Positions 8,803 to 17,768 are shown, counted from the stretch's first letter. The stretch is DNA of 42,157 bases from Clostridiaceae bacterium (GCA_012518845.1 JAAYRJ010000161.1:1-42157), one strand, 5' to 3'. Notes: generated by a model not told the origin, from the sequence alone. Made by a program: numbers and translations.

Positions 8803-8832
8803 TTGAGTTTTTTTCCATAGATATGTCATAAT
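8803..8832 (+). promoter_or_regulatory. Promoter of the site-2 protease/scpAB/cmk/plsC operon
   Basis: TTGAGT (8803-8808), an 18-base spacer and CATAAT (8827-8832) fit a housekeeping sigma factor promoter. The start of transcription would be about 8839. That excludes an in-frame ATG at 8833 as the start of the next gene and supports the ATG at 8863. Confidence 0.6.
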
Positions 8833-8862
8833 ATGTTAGATAAGATTTATTCAGGGGAATAT

Positions 8863-9564
8863 ATGCCAAATTTTAATTTACAACAAATATTGATTCGTAT
8901 CTTAGTCTTGACTTTATCATTGTCTGTACACGAATATGCACATGCTAGAGTTGCTTATGAGCTTGGTGATGATACTGCTGCAAGACAAGGACGCTTAACT
9001 TTAAATCCTGCTGCCCACATTGATCCTTTAGGTGCAATTGCCTTTATTTTAGCAGGTTTTGGTTGGGCTAAACCTGTACCAGTAAATCCTGCACGTTTTT
9101 CACGCGACAAAGTAAAAACTATGCGCTCAGGTATGATGAGAGTTGCAATAGCAGGTCCTATCTCAAATCTAATCATATCTTTTATTGCTAATGTAATTTT
9201 TCAGTTGATAATTTTAATCATAAAAATAATTGGCAATTTTTCGTTATTGAACAATCCTATCTTTGATGTTATTTTTGCAATTTTAAATTCTTTTATCTAT
9301 TCCAACATTTTCTTGGCTATATTTAACATGTTGCCGATACCGCCACTGGATGGCTCAAGAGTATTAGGTGCATTTTTATCGGATAGAGCCTATGCTAAAT
9401 ATATGCAATTCCAACGTTACTCATTTATAATCATGTTTATTCTAATTTTCTTAGGCGGTGGAATCTTAAGTAGAATTATGAGCTTTATTTCCATTCCAGT
9501 GCAATATGTTATTTTATATCCTGTCAATGTTTTATTTGATTTTATTGGTAATTTTTTCGTATAG
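8863..9564 (+). CDS. Site-2 protease family membrane metalloprotease (M50)
   Basis: Intramembrane zinc metalloprotease of the compact YwhC-like group, 233 residues, with no PDZ domain. HEYAH at residues 23-27 (in the first helix) is the HExxH zinc motif, and LPIPPLDG near residue 163 supplies the third ligand Asp. Four to six hydrophobic segments surround these. AGGGGA (8853-8858) precedes the ATG at 8863; an ATG at 8833 would fall before the predicted transcript start. The stop codon abuts the scpA ATG, an arrangement that, as I recall, is common in Firmicutes. The substrate is unknown. Confidence 0.88.
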   Translation: MPNFNLQQILIRILVLTLSLSVHEYAHARVAYELGDDTAARQGRLTLNPAAHIDPLGAIAFILAGFGWAKPVPVNPARFSRDKVKTMRSGMMRVAIAGPISNLIISFIANVIFQLIILIIKIIGNFSLLNNPIFDVIFAILNSFIYSNIFLAIFNMLPIPPLDGSRVLGAFLSDRAYAKYMQFQRYSFIIMFILIFLGGGILSRIMSFISIPVQYVILYPVNVLFDFIGNFFV

Positions 9565-10365
9565 ATGGCAACACAACAATTTTTAGAAATAAATATTAAT
9601 AATTATCAAAGTCCTCTAGATCTAATTTATCATTTAATAGAGATCAACGATATTGATATTTACAATATCCCAATTTTTGATATTACCGAGCAATACTTAA
9701 CTGTCTTAAAATCAAATTCACTTAACGAGCTAGATATGGAACTGGCAAGTGAGTTTTTGGTCATGGCAGCAACATTAATGCAGATTAAATCACGTATGCT
9801 TTTGCCTCATCAGAAAACAGATGATAATAGTCTTGAAGGTAATGATCCACGTGAAGAATTAGTTCTTAGACTACTTGCATATAAGCGAAACAAATTTTTA
9901 GCAGAAGAATTAGAAAAAGAATACAATCTGAATAAAGGTTCTAAATTAAAAAATACTTCAGAACCTCATGATTTGGGTATAGATATCGAAATTGTTGAGG
10001 ACAAATTAGATATTAATAAATTTGCTAAGGCAATTGATCAATTAGAAAAACGAAACTCTCTACGCTTCAGTAGTCAAAATCAAAGAATAAGACAATTATT
10101 AAGAAGAGAAAAGTTTTCTGTAAAAGACAAAATGAAAGAAGTCATTCAAAGAGTATTTGAAAAGACAAGAATGTTTTTTTCAGAATTATTTCCTGTCTCT
10201 AAAAGTACTAAACCAGAGCGAATATCTGGTTTTTTAGCAATTCTTGAGTTAATTAGACAAAATAAAATAATAGTTAAACAAGCAAGTCCTTTCTCTGTTA
10301 TGATGATTGAGTTAGAAGAAGAAACAAAAGAAAAAATCTTGGAAAGTAATAGCGATGAAAAATGA
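9565..10365 (+). CDS. scpA: Segregation and condensation protein A (kleisin)
   Basis: Kleisin subunit of the bacterial SMC condensin, bridging the SMC heads and binding ScpB dimers. Its 266 residues begin with the typical ScpA N-terminus (FLEININNYQSPLDLIYHLI), followed by the IDIYNIPI segment. A helix ELDMELASEFLVMAATLMQIKS matches the SMC-neck binding part, and a C-terminal winged-helix part ends the protein. The ATG abuts the upstream stop, and the end overlaps scpB by 11 bases. The length is normal. No smc gene is in the window. Confidence 0.93.
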   Translation: MATQQFLEININNYQSPLDLIYHLIEINDIDIYNIPIFDITEQYLTVLKSNSLNELDMELASEFLVMAATLMQIKSRMLLPHQKTDDNSLEGNDPREELVLRLLAYKRNKFLAEELEKEYNLNKGSKLKNTSEPHDLGIDIEIVEDKLDINKFAKAIDQLEKRNSLRFSSQNQRIRQLLRREKFSVKDKMKEVIQRVFEKTRMFFSELFPVSKSTKPERISGFLAILELIRQNKIIVKQASPFSVMMIELEEETKEKILESNSDEK

Positions 10366-10921
10366 TTCACAGGCCATGGCTGTAATTGAAGCAATTTTGT
10401 TTGCTGCTGGTGATCCAGTCAGTATAAATAGTCTAATGAAAATAACAGAATTGAGTGAAGTGGAAATAATTGATTTATGTGAAAATTTGTCAGAAAAATA
10501 TTTGAATCAACAAGATTCTGGTCTATGTCTTAGACGTATTGAAGATAAATATTGTATTACAACCAAAGCAGAATATAAAGAATATTTAGCAAGACTTTTT
10601 AGACCAGAACATCTACCAGGCCTTTCCAATGCAGCATATGAAACCTTAGCAGCTATTGCCTATAATCAACCCGTTACAAAATCTCAAATTGAATTAATTC
10701 GGGGAGTGAATTCTGATCAATTAGTAAATCGTTTAGTGGATAGGGGATATGTTATTGAAACAGGTAATTTAGATTTGCCTGGAAAACCTGCAGTTTTTTC
10801 AACAACTGAGAAATTTTTGTTAGAATTCGGTTTGTCTTCGGTAGATGAATTACCCACTATTAATTTACTGATGTACGATACAATTGAAAATTTACAGGAC
10901 GAGGTAAATGTAAATGAATAA
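10355..10921 (+). CDS. scpB: Segregation and condensation protein B
   Basis: Winged-helix partner of ScpA in the SMC-ScpAB condensin. Its 188 residues show the characteristic start AVIEAILFAAGDPV and the second winged-helix motif LSNAAYETLAAIAYNQPVTKSQIE with GVNSDQLVNRLVDRGYV. The start overlaps the end of scpA by 11 bases and the end overlaps cmk by 8 bases, which argues for coupled translation. The ribosome binding site is only moderate (GGAAAG). Confidence 0.93.
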   Translation: MKNDSQAMAVIEAILFAAGDPVSINSLMKITELSEVEIIDLCENLSEKYLNQQDSGLCLRRIEDKYCITTKAEYKEYLARLFRPEHLPGLSNAAYETLAAIAYNQPVTKSQIELIRGVNSDQLVNRLVDRGYVIETGNLDLPGKPAVFSTTEKFLLEFGLSSVDELPTINLLMYDTIENLQDEVNVNE

Positions 10922-11621
10922 AGTTTTTTCAATCGCTATTGATGGGCCATCTGGCGCTGGCAAAAGTACAATAGCAAAAAAGCTAGCAAATGAGTTGGAT
11001 ATAATGTATTTAGATACGGGCGCACTATTTAGAGCTGTTGCCTATCAAGCATTGAAATTAAAAGTTGATCCTAATGATTTGGAAGCGGTTACAGAATTTA
11101 TACCAGAAGTTGAGCTTGAGATAAATTTTGTTAATAAAGAACAAAGAGTATCTATTAATGAGAAGGATGTAACTGATTTTATTAGAACAGAAGAAGTGTC
11201 TATTGCAGCTTCAGATATTTCAGTCCACCCAATTATTCGTAATTTTATTTTAGAAAAAGAACGTGAACTTGCTTCTAAAGAATCATTTGTCCTTGATGGT
11301 CGTGATATAGGTACCGTTGTATTGCCAAAGGCAGAGGTCAAAATATTTTTGTCTGCTTCGCCAGAAATTAGAGCCAAAAGGAGATATAAAGATTTAGAAA
11401 AGCAATCCGATGACGAAGTTGAGTATCAACAAGTTTTGGCTGATATTTTAAAAAGGGATAAACAAGATTCTAGCCGAAAAACTGCACCAACAAAAAAGGC
11501 TAAAGATGCAGTTTTTCTTGATTCATCTAATTTAACATTGGCAGAAACTCTAGCTCAAGTAAAAAAAATTGTTAAAGAAAAGTTGCTGAAAAATCAAGGG
11601 TGTTATGAAAACGACAAATAA
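10914..11621 (+). CDS. cmk: Cytidylate kinase
   Basis: Phosphorylates CMP and dCMP with ATP in the cytoplasm. The 235-residue protein has the P-loop IDGPSGAGKST near residue 8, the CMP-site segment YLDTGALFRAVA, and the FVLDGRDIGTVVLP signature followed by the Arg-rich lid. Translation starts inside the end of scpB behind GAGGT. The gene overlaps plsC, continuing a compact operon. Length and motifs are normal. Confidence 0.95.
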   Translation: MNKVFSIAIDGPSGAGKSTIAKKLANELDIMYLDTGALFRAVAYQALKLKVDPNDLEAVTEFIPEVELEINFVNKEQRVSINEKDVTDFIRTEEVSIAASDISVHPIIRNFILEKERELASKESFVLDGRDIGTVVLPKAEVKIFLSASPEIRAKRRYKDLEKQSDDEVEYQQVLADILKRDKQDSSRKTAPTKKAKDAVFLDSSNLTLAETLAQVKKIVKEKLLKNQGCYENDK

Positions 11622-12273
11622 AGAACATGTTTATTATACTAAATCAGCAAGTGAAGCCTCATTTTTGATTAAGGTTTTAATTTACATTGTTGCCTTTCTT
11701 GCTAAAATACTTTTCTGGCCTGTTTATCATAATACGCATTATATACCCAAAAAAGAAGAACTTAATGAATCATATTTTGTCATGGGAAACCATTCATCTC
11801 TTTTGGATCCTGTTTTGTTACATTTGATAATTCCTGACTATGTTCACTGGGTGGCAAAAAAAGAGTTATTTAATATTAAGATTTTAGATAAAATTTTGGA
11901 ACAAGCTAGAGCAATTCCTCTAGACCGAGAAAACGTTGATATCAATGCAATGAAAATGATTCGTAAATTAAATAGTGAGAATAAGGTAATAGGATTGTTT
12001 CCTCAAGGCACAAGAGTAGATTCTGACAATTATCAAGAAAAGCTTCCAGAAGCAGGAGTTGCTTCAATATGTACACGTTATAATGTAACAATACTACCAG
12101 TTTTTTGTGATGGGCCATATAAATTATTCAGAAAAAATCATTTTTATTTTTCGGCACCCTTTTGCCTTAATCCAAATATTAAAGCAGAAAACAAACAAGA
12201 AAGAAATCAAATACTTACTAATGAAATAGTAAGAAGAAGTTATAACATTGTTGGAAAATCCTATTTTGAGTAA
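11605..12273 (+). CDS. plsC: 1-acyl-sn-glycerol-3-phosphate acyltransferase (PlsC family)
   Basis: Membrane-associated acyltransferase that adds the second acyl chain to make phosphatidic acid. The 222 residues contain a hydrophobic N-terminal helix (about 20-40), motif I NHSSLLDP (the NHxxxxD catalytic pair) and motif III FPQGTR. In the latter, Gln replaces the Glu usual in FPEGTR; this may be a lineage variant. The gene overlaps cmk by 17 bases. In many clostridia a cmk-plsC pair is followed by ispH or an IspH-S1 fusion; here S1 follows directly. Confidence 0.87.
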   Translation: MKTTNKEHVYYTKSASEASFLIKVLIYIVAFLAKILFWPVYHNTHYIPKKEELNESYFVMGNHSSLLDPVLLHLIIPDYVHWVAKKELFNIKILDKILEQARAIPLDRENVDINAMKMIRKLNSENKVIGLFPQGTRVDSDNYQEKLPEAGVASICTRYNVTILPVFCDGPYKLFRKNHFYFSAPFCLNPNIKAENKQERNQILTNEIVRRSYNIVGKSYFE

Positions 12274-12324
12274 AAGTTTTAGGTTAATTTGCTGTAATTG
12301 TCACTCGAATACGATAGATTGGCA

Positions 12325-12352
12325 TTGCAAAAACTTCTTTCTTTGCTACAAT
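12325..12352 (+). promoter_or_regulatory. rpsA promoter with extended -10
   Basis: TTGCAA (12325-12330), a 16-base spacer and TACAAT (12347-12352) preceded by TG form a good sigma-A-type promoter. Transcription would start near 12359, leaving a leader of about 29 bases with GGGGAGGAA. This rules out in-frame codons before 12359 as the rpsA start. Confidence 0.65.
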
Positions 12353-12387
12353 ATACACTAGAGAAATTTTGGGGAGGAATCCAGATA

Positions 12388-13920
12388 ATGACAGATCAGC
12401 AAGAGTTATTGAATAACCAGCAGGAAGAAAAAGAGGTTCAAGCAACTGAAGTTGCTGAGCAAAATGAACAAACCGAAGATAATTTAACAACTGATACCAC
12501 AGAAACACCGGAATCAGATGCAGTAGAAAACGATTCGCAGACAGAAACTGAATCTGAAGAATCCGAAGAATCTGAAGTTCTTACTTTAGATGATGTCGAC
12601 GAAACACCATCGGAATCAACAAAGCCAGAACTACCATTAACAGAAAATGGTGATGTTGATTTTGAAGATTTTATTGACAGCATTCCAGAACTAAAAAGAG
12701 GAATGACAGTAACAGGTACTATCACTGATTATGATGATGAATATGTCTATGTTAACGTTGGTGTAAAATCTGAAGGTAAAGTAAGAATCTATGAATTTAA
12801 AGGCGATCCAGACTTAGATTTAGAACAAGCAAAAGCAGAAAATAGACCAATCGAAGTTTATGTACGTAAAATTCATACAACCGAAGCAGGAACAGAAATC
12901 GAATTATCTAAATCTAGAGTTGATTTTAATAAACATAAAGAAGTTGTTGAGCAAGCTTTTAAAGAAAAAACACCTTTACAAGTAAAAGTAACAAATGTCG
13001 TAAGAGATGGCGTTATTGCCTCTTTTGGAAGTGTCGACATGTATATACACAGAACACAACTAGAACTTCAAATCGTTGAAGACTTAAATCAATACTTGCA
13101 TCAAGAATTAGAAGTATTAGTTACACAATTTGATTCTTCTAGAAGAAGATTGCGTGTGTCAGCTTCAAGAAGAAGTCTGCTACAGCGTGAACGTCGTGAT
13201 ATGGCAAAAGAATTATGGGAAACAATTGAAGTTGGGGCTGAGTACGAAGGAGTTGTACGTAACCTAACCAATTTTGGTGCTTTTGTTGATATTGGTGGTG
13301 TAGACGGTTTAGTTCACATTAGTGAATTATCTTGGGAAAGAATTGACAAGCCATCTGACGTAGTTTCTGTTGGCGATCGTATCAAAGTCCATGTTATTGA
13401 TTTTGATCAAGAAAGAAATCGTGTTTCGCTAGGATTTAAACGTCCAGAAAATGACCCATATCGTGATTTAGAAAATCGCTTCCCAGTTGGATCTATTGTC
13501 AGGGGAGTAGTTGTCCGCATCTTCCCATTTGGTGCTTTTATCGAAATAGCTCCTGGTGTTGATGCATTGTGTCATATTTCTCAAATTTCTGATTATCGTT
13601 TAAACCGTCCAGAAGATGTTTTACAAGAAGGTATGGAAGTTGATGCTAGAGTATTAGATGTAAATCAAGAAGAGCACAAAATTTCTATTAGTATTCGTGA
13701 AGTAGAGCCAATCAATCCAGAAAATATTGAGGAATTGCAAGAGCAAGCTCCAAGACGTAAACGTCGTCCTCGCCGAGAGCAACCTAAAAAGCAAGAAACT
13801 AGATCTGATGATAGTTCAGGTGATAATATTTACGTGGATTCAGCTTTAAGTTCATCTACATTATCATCCTTGGCCGATATTACTCATTCTGAAGATTTAG
13901 AAGACGATAGCGAAGAGTAA
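12388..13920 (+). CDS. rpsA: Ribosomal protein S1-type RNA-binding protein, four S1 domains
   Basis: RNA-binding protein of the 30S S1 family, 510 residues. Four S1/OB domains lie at about residues 105-178, 190-260, 281-352 and 368-440. The last two carry the canonical NFGAFVDIGGVDGLVHISELS and PFGAFIEIAPGVDALCHISQIS segments, and domain 2 is the most diverged. The first 100 residues are very acidic and probably disordered; the tail has a basic patch (RRKRRPRR) then an acidic end. The ATG at 12388 follows GGGGAGGAA, and a promoter covers the upstream in-frame region. The gene has its own promoter and terminator. Like other Gram-positive S1 proteins, it may not serve initiation as E. coli S1 does. 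Confidence 0.93.
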   Translation: MTDQQELLNNQQEEKEVQATEVAEQNEQTEDNLTTDTTETPESDAVENDSQTETESEESEESEVLTLDDVDETPSESTKPELPLTENGDVDFEDFIDSIPELKRGMTVTGTITDYDDEYVYVNVGVKSEGKVRIYEFKGDPDLDLEQAKAENRPIEVYVRKIHTTEAGTEIELSKSRVDFNKHKEVVEQAFKEKTPLQVKVTNVVRDGVIASFGSVDMYIHRTQLELQIVEDLNQYLHQELEVLVTQFDSSRRRLRVSASRRSLLQRERRDMAKELWETIEVGAEYEGVVRNLTNFGAFVDIGGVDGLVHISELSWERIDKPSDVVSVGDRIKVHVIDFDQERNRVSLGFKRPENDPYRDLENRFPVGSIVRGVVVRIFPFGAFIEIAPGVDALCHISQISDYRLNRPEDVLQEGMEVDARVLDVNQEEHKISISIREVEPINPENIEELQEQAPRRKRRPRREQPKKQETRSDDSSGDNIYVDSALSSSTLSSLADITHSEDLEDDSEE

Positions 13921-13944
13921 TAAATAAATTGAATAATAAGTTTT

Positions 13945-13975
13945 AACCGGAGAAATTAAACTCCGGTTTTTTTTT
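13945..13975 (+). terminator. rpsA terminator
   Basis: AACCGGAG (13945-13952) pairs with CTCCGGTT (13961-13968) around an 8-base loop, followed by a run of T residues to 13975. It lies 25 bases after the rpsA stop. It sits close to pepV, whose own promoter is not evident. Confidence 0.88.
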
Positions 13976-14005
13976 GAAAAATTAGAATATTTTGAGGAAA
14001 ATTTT

Positions 14006-15358
14006 ATGGAAAAAATTCTAGCTAATGAAAATAGAATAAAAGAGATATCAGAAAAAATGGCGAACTATAAAACTGCATTTTTAGATGACTTAACGAAGAT
14101 ATTATCCATCCCCAGTGTCAATGCATCAGCTACTGAAAAATATCCATACGGAAAAGCAACAGCTGATGCACTCGATCAGTTCCTAGAAATTGCAAAAACT
14201 ATGGGATTTAAAACTCATAATTATGATTACCAGGTTGGCTATGCTGAGTTTGGTGAAGGCGATAAAATGATCGCAGTTTTATGCCATCTAGATGTTGTTC
14301 CAGCTGGCGAAGGCTGGGAGCATGATCCATTTGAACCTAGAATTAAAGATGGAAAAATCTTTGCAAGAGGTGTAGCCGATAACAAGGGTCCAGCTATCGC
14401 TAATTTGTATGCTATGAAAGCTCTAATGGATGAAGGCTTCAAACCTGATTGTAGAATTCGCTTAATCGTTGGCTTAAATGAAGAAACTGGATTTGGTTGT
14501 ATGAAACATTATCATAAAATTGGTGGTGAAATGCCTTATGCTGGCTACACACCTGATGCCGCATTTCCAGCTGTTTTTGCAGAAAAAGGAATAATACGCA
14601 TTAGTTTTAAAAAATCACGTAAACTTTTCAATAAGGGTATAGAGATTAATTGGTTAAAAGCTGGTGAAGCAGTCAATATGGTGCCGCAAGTTTGTCGCTA
14701 TCAATTACAGGAAAATGGCGAGCTTCTGTCTGAACAGGAAATTGAAGGGAAAGCAGCACATGCCTCCAGACCTGAACTAGGTAAAAATGCAATTATTGAA
14801 GCAATCAAAAAAATAAAGTCCGATTATCCCAATTTAGAGGATTCTTTGATTGATTTATATCAAAAACATTTAATTCGTCATATAGACGGTAAAGATATGG
14901 GAATTAATTGTTCAGATATCAGTGGTGAATTAACGATGAATTTAGGTTTAATAGACATTAACCCTGTTGAAATTAATTTTACATTAGATATTCGTTATCC
15001 AGTAACATTTGAAGGTAAAGAAATAATTGCAAAATTAAAAGAAAATATGAACAAATTAGATTTTGAACTAGATTCATCTTATGATGAAAAACCTTTAAAT
15101 CTTGGCCATGATTCTCAGATGATTCAAACTGCTATGAAAATTTATAATGATAATATGGGCACAAATGATGAGGCTGTTGCTATGGGTGGGGGAACTTATG
15201 CCAGATCGATTCCAAACGTCTTTGCATTTGGAGCAGTTTTTCCAGGTACTACAGATAGCATGCACCAAGTAAATGAGAATGCATCTGTAAATCATTTATT
15301 GGCTGCCTCATATATTTATAAGGAAACCTTAAAAACATTTGCAGAAAAATTAATATAA
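14006..15358 (+). CDS. pepV: Dipeptidase PepV (M20 metallopeptidase)
   Basis: Cytosolic zinc dipeptidase that releases amino acids from dipeptides, a likely downstream partner of peptide import. The 450-residue protein has the di-zinc site of family M20: CHLDVVPAG with His94 and catalytic Asp96, the bridging Asp125 in GVADNKGP, and the Glu159-Glu160 pair in NEETG. A lid/dimerisation domain follows, then a C-terminal Zn-ligand region (FPGTTDSMHQVNE). The length matches PepV rather than shorter M20 members. GAGGAAA precedes the ATG. It lies alone between the rpsA terminator and rpsB. Confidence 0.92.
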   Translation: MEKILANENRIKEISEKMANYKTAFLDDLTKILSIPSVNASATEKYPYGKATADALDQFLEIAKTMGFKTHNYDYQVGYAEFGEGDKMIAVLCHLDVVPAGEGWEHDPFEPRIKDGKIFARGVADNKGPAIANLYAMKALMDEGFKPDCRIRLIVGLNEETGFGCMKHYHKIGGEMPYAGYTPDAAFPAVFAEKGIIRISFKKSRKLFNKGIEINWLKAGEAVNMVPQVCRYQLQENGELLSEQEIEGKAAHASRPELGKNAIIEAIKKIKSDYPNLEDSLIDLYQKHLIRHIDGKDMGINCSDISGELTMNLGLIDINPVEINFTLDIRYPVTFEGKEIIAKLKENMNKLDFELDSSYDEKPLNLGHDSQMIQTAMKIYNDNMGTNDEAVAMGGGTYARSIPNVFAFGAVFPGTTDSMHQVNENASVNHLLAASYIYKETLKTFAEKLI

Positions 15359-15359
15359 T
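15354..15359 (+). promoter_or_regulatory. Possible -10 box for the rpsB transcript
   Basis: A perfect TATAAT overlaps the pepV stop codon. A -35 is weak (TTAAAA at 15329-15334, 19 bases upstream). Transcription from here would start near 15366 and give an untranslated leader of about 95 bases before rpsB. Confidence 0.4.
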
Positions 15360-15384
15360 GCTATATTTGCTAAGGCAATACACA

Positions 15385-15433
15385 CGCAAAGGTGATCCTG
15401 TTGCTAAATTCTGTTAGTGATAAGACTTTTGCG
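15385..15433 (+). promoter_or_regulatory. Candidate structured leader of rpsB mRNA
   Basis: CGCAAAGGT (15385-15393) can pair with ACTTTTGCG (15425-15433) in a 9-bp stem with one G-U pair. Inside it, GCTAA (15403-15407) can pair with TTAGT (15414-15418). The outer stem ends just before a purine-rich stretch holding two Shine-Dalgarno-like sites (GGAGG at 15433-15437 and AGGAGG at 15445-15450). S2 is known to regulate its own mRNA in some bacteria, so an autoregulatory leader is possible but inferred. Confidence 0.4.
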
Positions 15434-15460
15434 GAGGAAAAAACAGGAGGAAATTTTTGT

Positions 15461-16249
15461 ATGGCTATTATTTCAATGAAACAATTATTAGAAGGTGGTG
15501 TCCATTTTGGGCATCAGACACGCCGTTGGAATCCAAAAATGGCGCCATATATCTTTACAGAAAGAAATGGCATTTACATTATTGATTTACAACAGACAGT
15601 AACTCAAATTGAAGAGGCATATATGTTTGTGCGCGATATTGCAATGAATAACGGGAGTGTTTTATTTGTTGGCACAAAGAATCAAGCTCAAGAAGCAATT
15701 AAAGAAGAAGCAGAACGTTGTGGCATGTATTATGTAAACAATCGTTGGCTTGGTGGTACTTTAACCAATTATGTCACCATCAAAAAAAGTATCAAACGTT
15801 TAAAAGAACTAGAAGAAATGCAGTACAATGGCATGTTTGATGTTTTACCTAAAAAAGAAGTTTCACAATTAAATTTAGAAAAAGATAAATTAGAAGCAAA
15901 TCTTGGCGGAATCAAAGATATGCCAGATTTACCTGATGCAGTTTTTATTGTTGATCCAAACAAAGAAGAAATTGCAGTTCGTGAGGCAAATCGCTTAAAT
16001 ATTCCTGTCATTGCTATTGTTGACACAAACTGTGATCCAGATAATATTGATTATGTTATACCAGGTAATGATGATGCAATCCGTGCAATCAGATTAATAG
16101 TTTCAACAATGGCTAATGCTGTTCTAGAAGGTAAACAAGGCGAACAAATGGAAGATGTACCTGATAACTTATTAGAACAAGACAGTGAAGAAGCTGTAGC
16201 AAAAGAAGAAATTGCAGAAGAAACAGAAGAAATGGCTGAACAAAATTAG
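15461..16249 (+). CDS. rpsB: 30S ribosomal protein S2
   Basis: Structural protein of the small ribosomal subunit. The 262-residue protein begins [27 protein letters not shown], the classic S2 N-terminus, and contains [22 protein letters not shown] and the signature [19 protein letters not shown]. The start at 15461 follows AGGAGG (15445-15450). An in-frame upstream ATG at 15392 would fall inside the putative leader stem and add a non-S2 extension. The last 30 residues are an acidic tail. It is followed by tsf, the usual neighbour. Confidence 0.97.
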   Translation: MAIISMKQLLEGGVHFGHQTRRWNPKMAPYIFTERNGIYIIDLQQTVTQIEEAYMFVRDIAMNNGSVLFVGTKNQAQEAIKEEAERCGMYYVNNRWLGGTLTNYVTIKKSIKRLKELEEMQYNGMFDVLPKKEVSQLNLEKDKLEANLGGIKDMPDLPDAVFIVDPNKEEIAVREANRLNIPVIAIVDTNCDPDNIDYVIPGNDDAIRAIRLIVSTMANAVLEGKQGEQMEDVPDNLLEQDSEEAVAKEEIAEETEEMAEQN

Positions 16250-16333
16250 ATTTATCTTAAGACTTCGATAATTTTGGTTGCTAGCTATATTATAAAAACT
16301 TAAAAATAATCGGTAATACCGTAGGAGGAAACG

Positions 16334-16987
16334 ATGGCAAAAATTACTGCTTCAATGGTAAAAGAATTACGTGAAATTACAGGTGCTGGCATGATGGATT
16401 GTAAAAAAGCCTTGACAGCAACTGATGGGGACATGAAAAAAGCAATTGCTTGGTTACGCGAACAAGGTATGGCAAGTGCTGATAAGAAATCAAGCCGTGT
16501 TGCAGCTGAAGGTATTGTAGATGCCTACATTCATGGTGATGGTAGAATTGGTGTCTTGCTCGAAGTAAATATCGAAACTGACTTTGCTGCCAAAAATGAA
16601 GATTTCAAACAAATGGTCAAAGATATTGCAATGCAGATTGCTTCTATGAACCCTCCATACTTAAGGCGTGAAGATGTTCCACAAAGTGTAATTGATTCCG
16701 AAAAGGAAATTTCTCGTAATCAGGCTTTAAATGAAGGCAAGCCTGAAAAAATTGTTGACCGAATTGTGGAAGGTCGCTTGGAAAAATTTTACGAAGAAAA
16801 TTGCTTAATGGAACAACCATTTGTTAAAGATGATTCAAAAACAATCACAACTTTAGTCAAAGAAATGATTGCAAAAATAGGTGAAAATATTCAAGTTCGT
16901 CGCTTCACAAGATATGAACTAGGTGAAGGGATCGAAAAGAAAGAAGAAGACTTTGCAGAAGAAGTTGCAAAACAAATGAAAAAATAG
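16334..16987 (+). CDS. tsf: Translation elongation factor Ts
   Basis: Guanine nucleotide exchange factor for EF-Tu. It has the UBA-like start ([20 protein letters not shown]) and the signature [16 protein letters not shown]. At 217 residues it is the short form, lacking part of the second core subdomain found in the roughly 280-residue E. coli protein; such short forms are known in several Gram-positive groups and in Thermus. AGGAGG precedes the ATG. The terminator-like palindrome downstream separates it from pyrH. Confidence 0.96.
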   Translation: MAKITASMVKELREITGAGMMDCKKALTATDGDMKKAIAWLREQGMASADKKSSRVAAEGIVDAYIHGDGRIGVLLEVNIETDFAAKNEDFKQMVKDIAMQIASMNPPYLRREDVPQSVIDSEKEISRNQALNEGKPEKIVDRIVEGRLEKFYEENCLMEQPFVKDDSKTITTLVKEMIAKIGENIQVRRFTRYELGEGIEKKEEDFAEEVAKQMKK

Positions 16988-17000
16988 AAATTATTTTATC

Positions 17001-17033
17001 AAATAGATGTACAAATTGTACATCTATTTTTTT
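17001..17033 (+). terminator. Terminator between tsf and pyrH
   Basis: AAATAGATGTAC (17001-17012) pairs perfectly with GTACATCTATTT (17018-17029) around the loop AAATT, and T residues run to 17033. It begins 14 bases after the tsf stop, so rpsB-tsf may end here or be attenuated. Confidence 0.82.
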
Positions 17034-17044
17034 GTTTGTAAAAT
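17016..17044 (+). promoter_or_regulatory. Possible pyrH promoter embedded in the tsf terminator
   Basis: TTGTAC (17016-17021) lies in the 3' half of the terminator hairpin, 17 bases before TAAAAT (17039-17044). A start near 17051 would leave a very short leader containing AAGGGG. This would explain how pyrH is transcribed after a strong terminator, but the -35 match is poor. Confidence 0.3.
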
Positions 17045-17066
17045 TTTGGATGGTAAGGGGTGGCAA

Positions 17067-17768
17067 ATGACTTACAAACGTATCATGTTGAAACTAAGTG
17101 GTGAATCACTAGCTGGTAAAAAAAGTTTTGGGATTTCAGATGAGCAAATACAAGTTTATGCAAAAATGATCAAACAAGTACACGAGCTTGGTGTTGAACT
17201 TGCAATTGTAGTTGGTGGTGGAAATTTTTGGCGCGGCCGAACTAACCCTAATATGAATAGAGTAACTGCAGATCAAATTGGTATGCTTGCGACTACTATG
17301 AATGCTATGGCTTTAAATGATGCAATTCTACAAACTGGAATTCAATCAAAAGTTATGAATTCAATCGAAATGCCTCGCTTTGTTGACTTATTTGTTCAAA
17401 ATAAAGCCGTGGATTATCTTAAAGAAAAGAATGTTTTGATTTTTGCGGGAGGAACCGGAAATCCATTCTTTTCAACAGACTCTGCAGCAGCATTGAGAGC
17501 GGCGGAAATTGGGGCAGAAGTTGTACTAAAAGGAACAATGGTAGATGGAGTTTATGATAAAGATCCACATCAATATGCTGATGCAAAAAAATATGAAGAA
17601 ATTAGTTTAACTGAGGTAATTGCCAAAGATTTAAAAGTTATGGATTCTACTGCAGCAGCTTTATGTCGTGACAATCAAATACCTATGCTTGTTTTTAGTA
17701 TTGAAGATCCAAGCAATTTAGTAAAAATTCTCAAAGGTGAAAATTTAGGAACATTGGTAAAGCCTTAA
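17067..17768 (+). CDS. pyrH: Uridylate kinase (UMP kinase)
   Basis: Hexameric bacterial UMP kinase of the amino acid kinase fold, forming UDP for pyrimidine nucleotide synthesis. The 233 residues show KRIMLKLSGESLAG at the start, the VVGGGNFWRG phosphate-binding loop, the FAGGTGNPFFSTDSAAALRA signature and the KGTMVDGVYDKDP segment. The ATG at 17067 follows AAGGGG. An upstream in-frame ATG at 17007 lies inside the terminator and is rejected. Normally frr is the next gene; here a lipoprotein gene intervenes. Confidence 0.96.
   Translation: MTYKRIMLKLSGESLAGKKSFGISDEQIQVYAKMIKQVHELGVELAIVVGGGNFWRGRTNPNMNRVTADQIGMLATTMNAMALNDAILQTGIQSKVMNSIEMPRFVDLFVQNKAVDYLKEKNVLIFAGGTGNPFFSTDSAAALRAAEIGAEVVLKGTMVDGVYDKDPHQYADAKKYEEISLTEVIAKDLKVMDSTAAALCRDNQIPMLVFSIEDPSNLVKILKGENLGTLVKP

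Noticed and set aside
11990-12015. FPQGTR in PlsC as a sign of inactivity
   Set aside because: Gln for Glu seems to occur in other clostridial PlsC-like proteins, and motif I is intact, so I treat it as a variant.
12298-12387. Thirty-residue N-terminal extension of S1
   Set aside because: It spans the rpsA promoter, is not S1-like, and the ATG at 12388 has an excellent ribosome binding site.
16274-16293. TTGGTT and TATTAT between rpsB and tsf as a promoter
   Set aside because: Spacing is only about 8 bases, too short for a sigma-A-type promoter.
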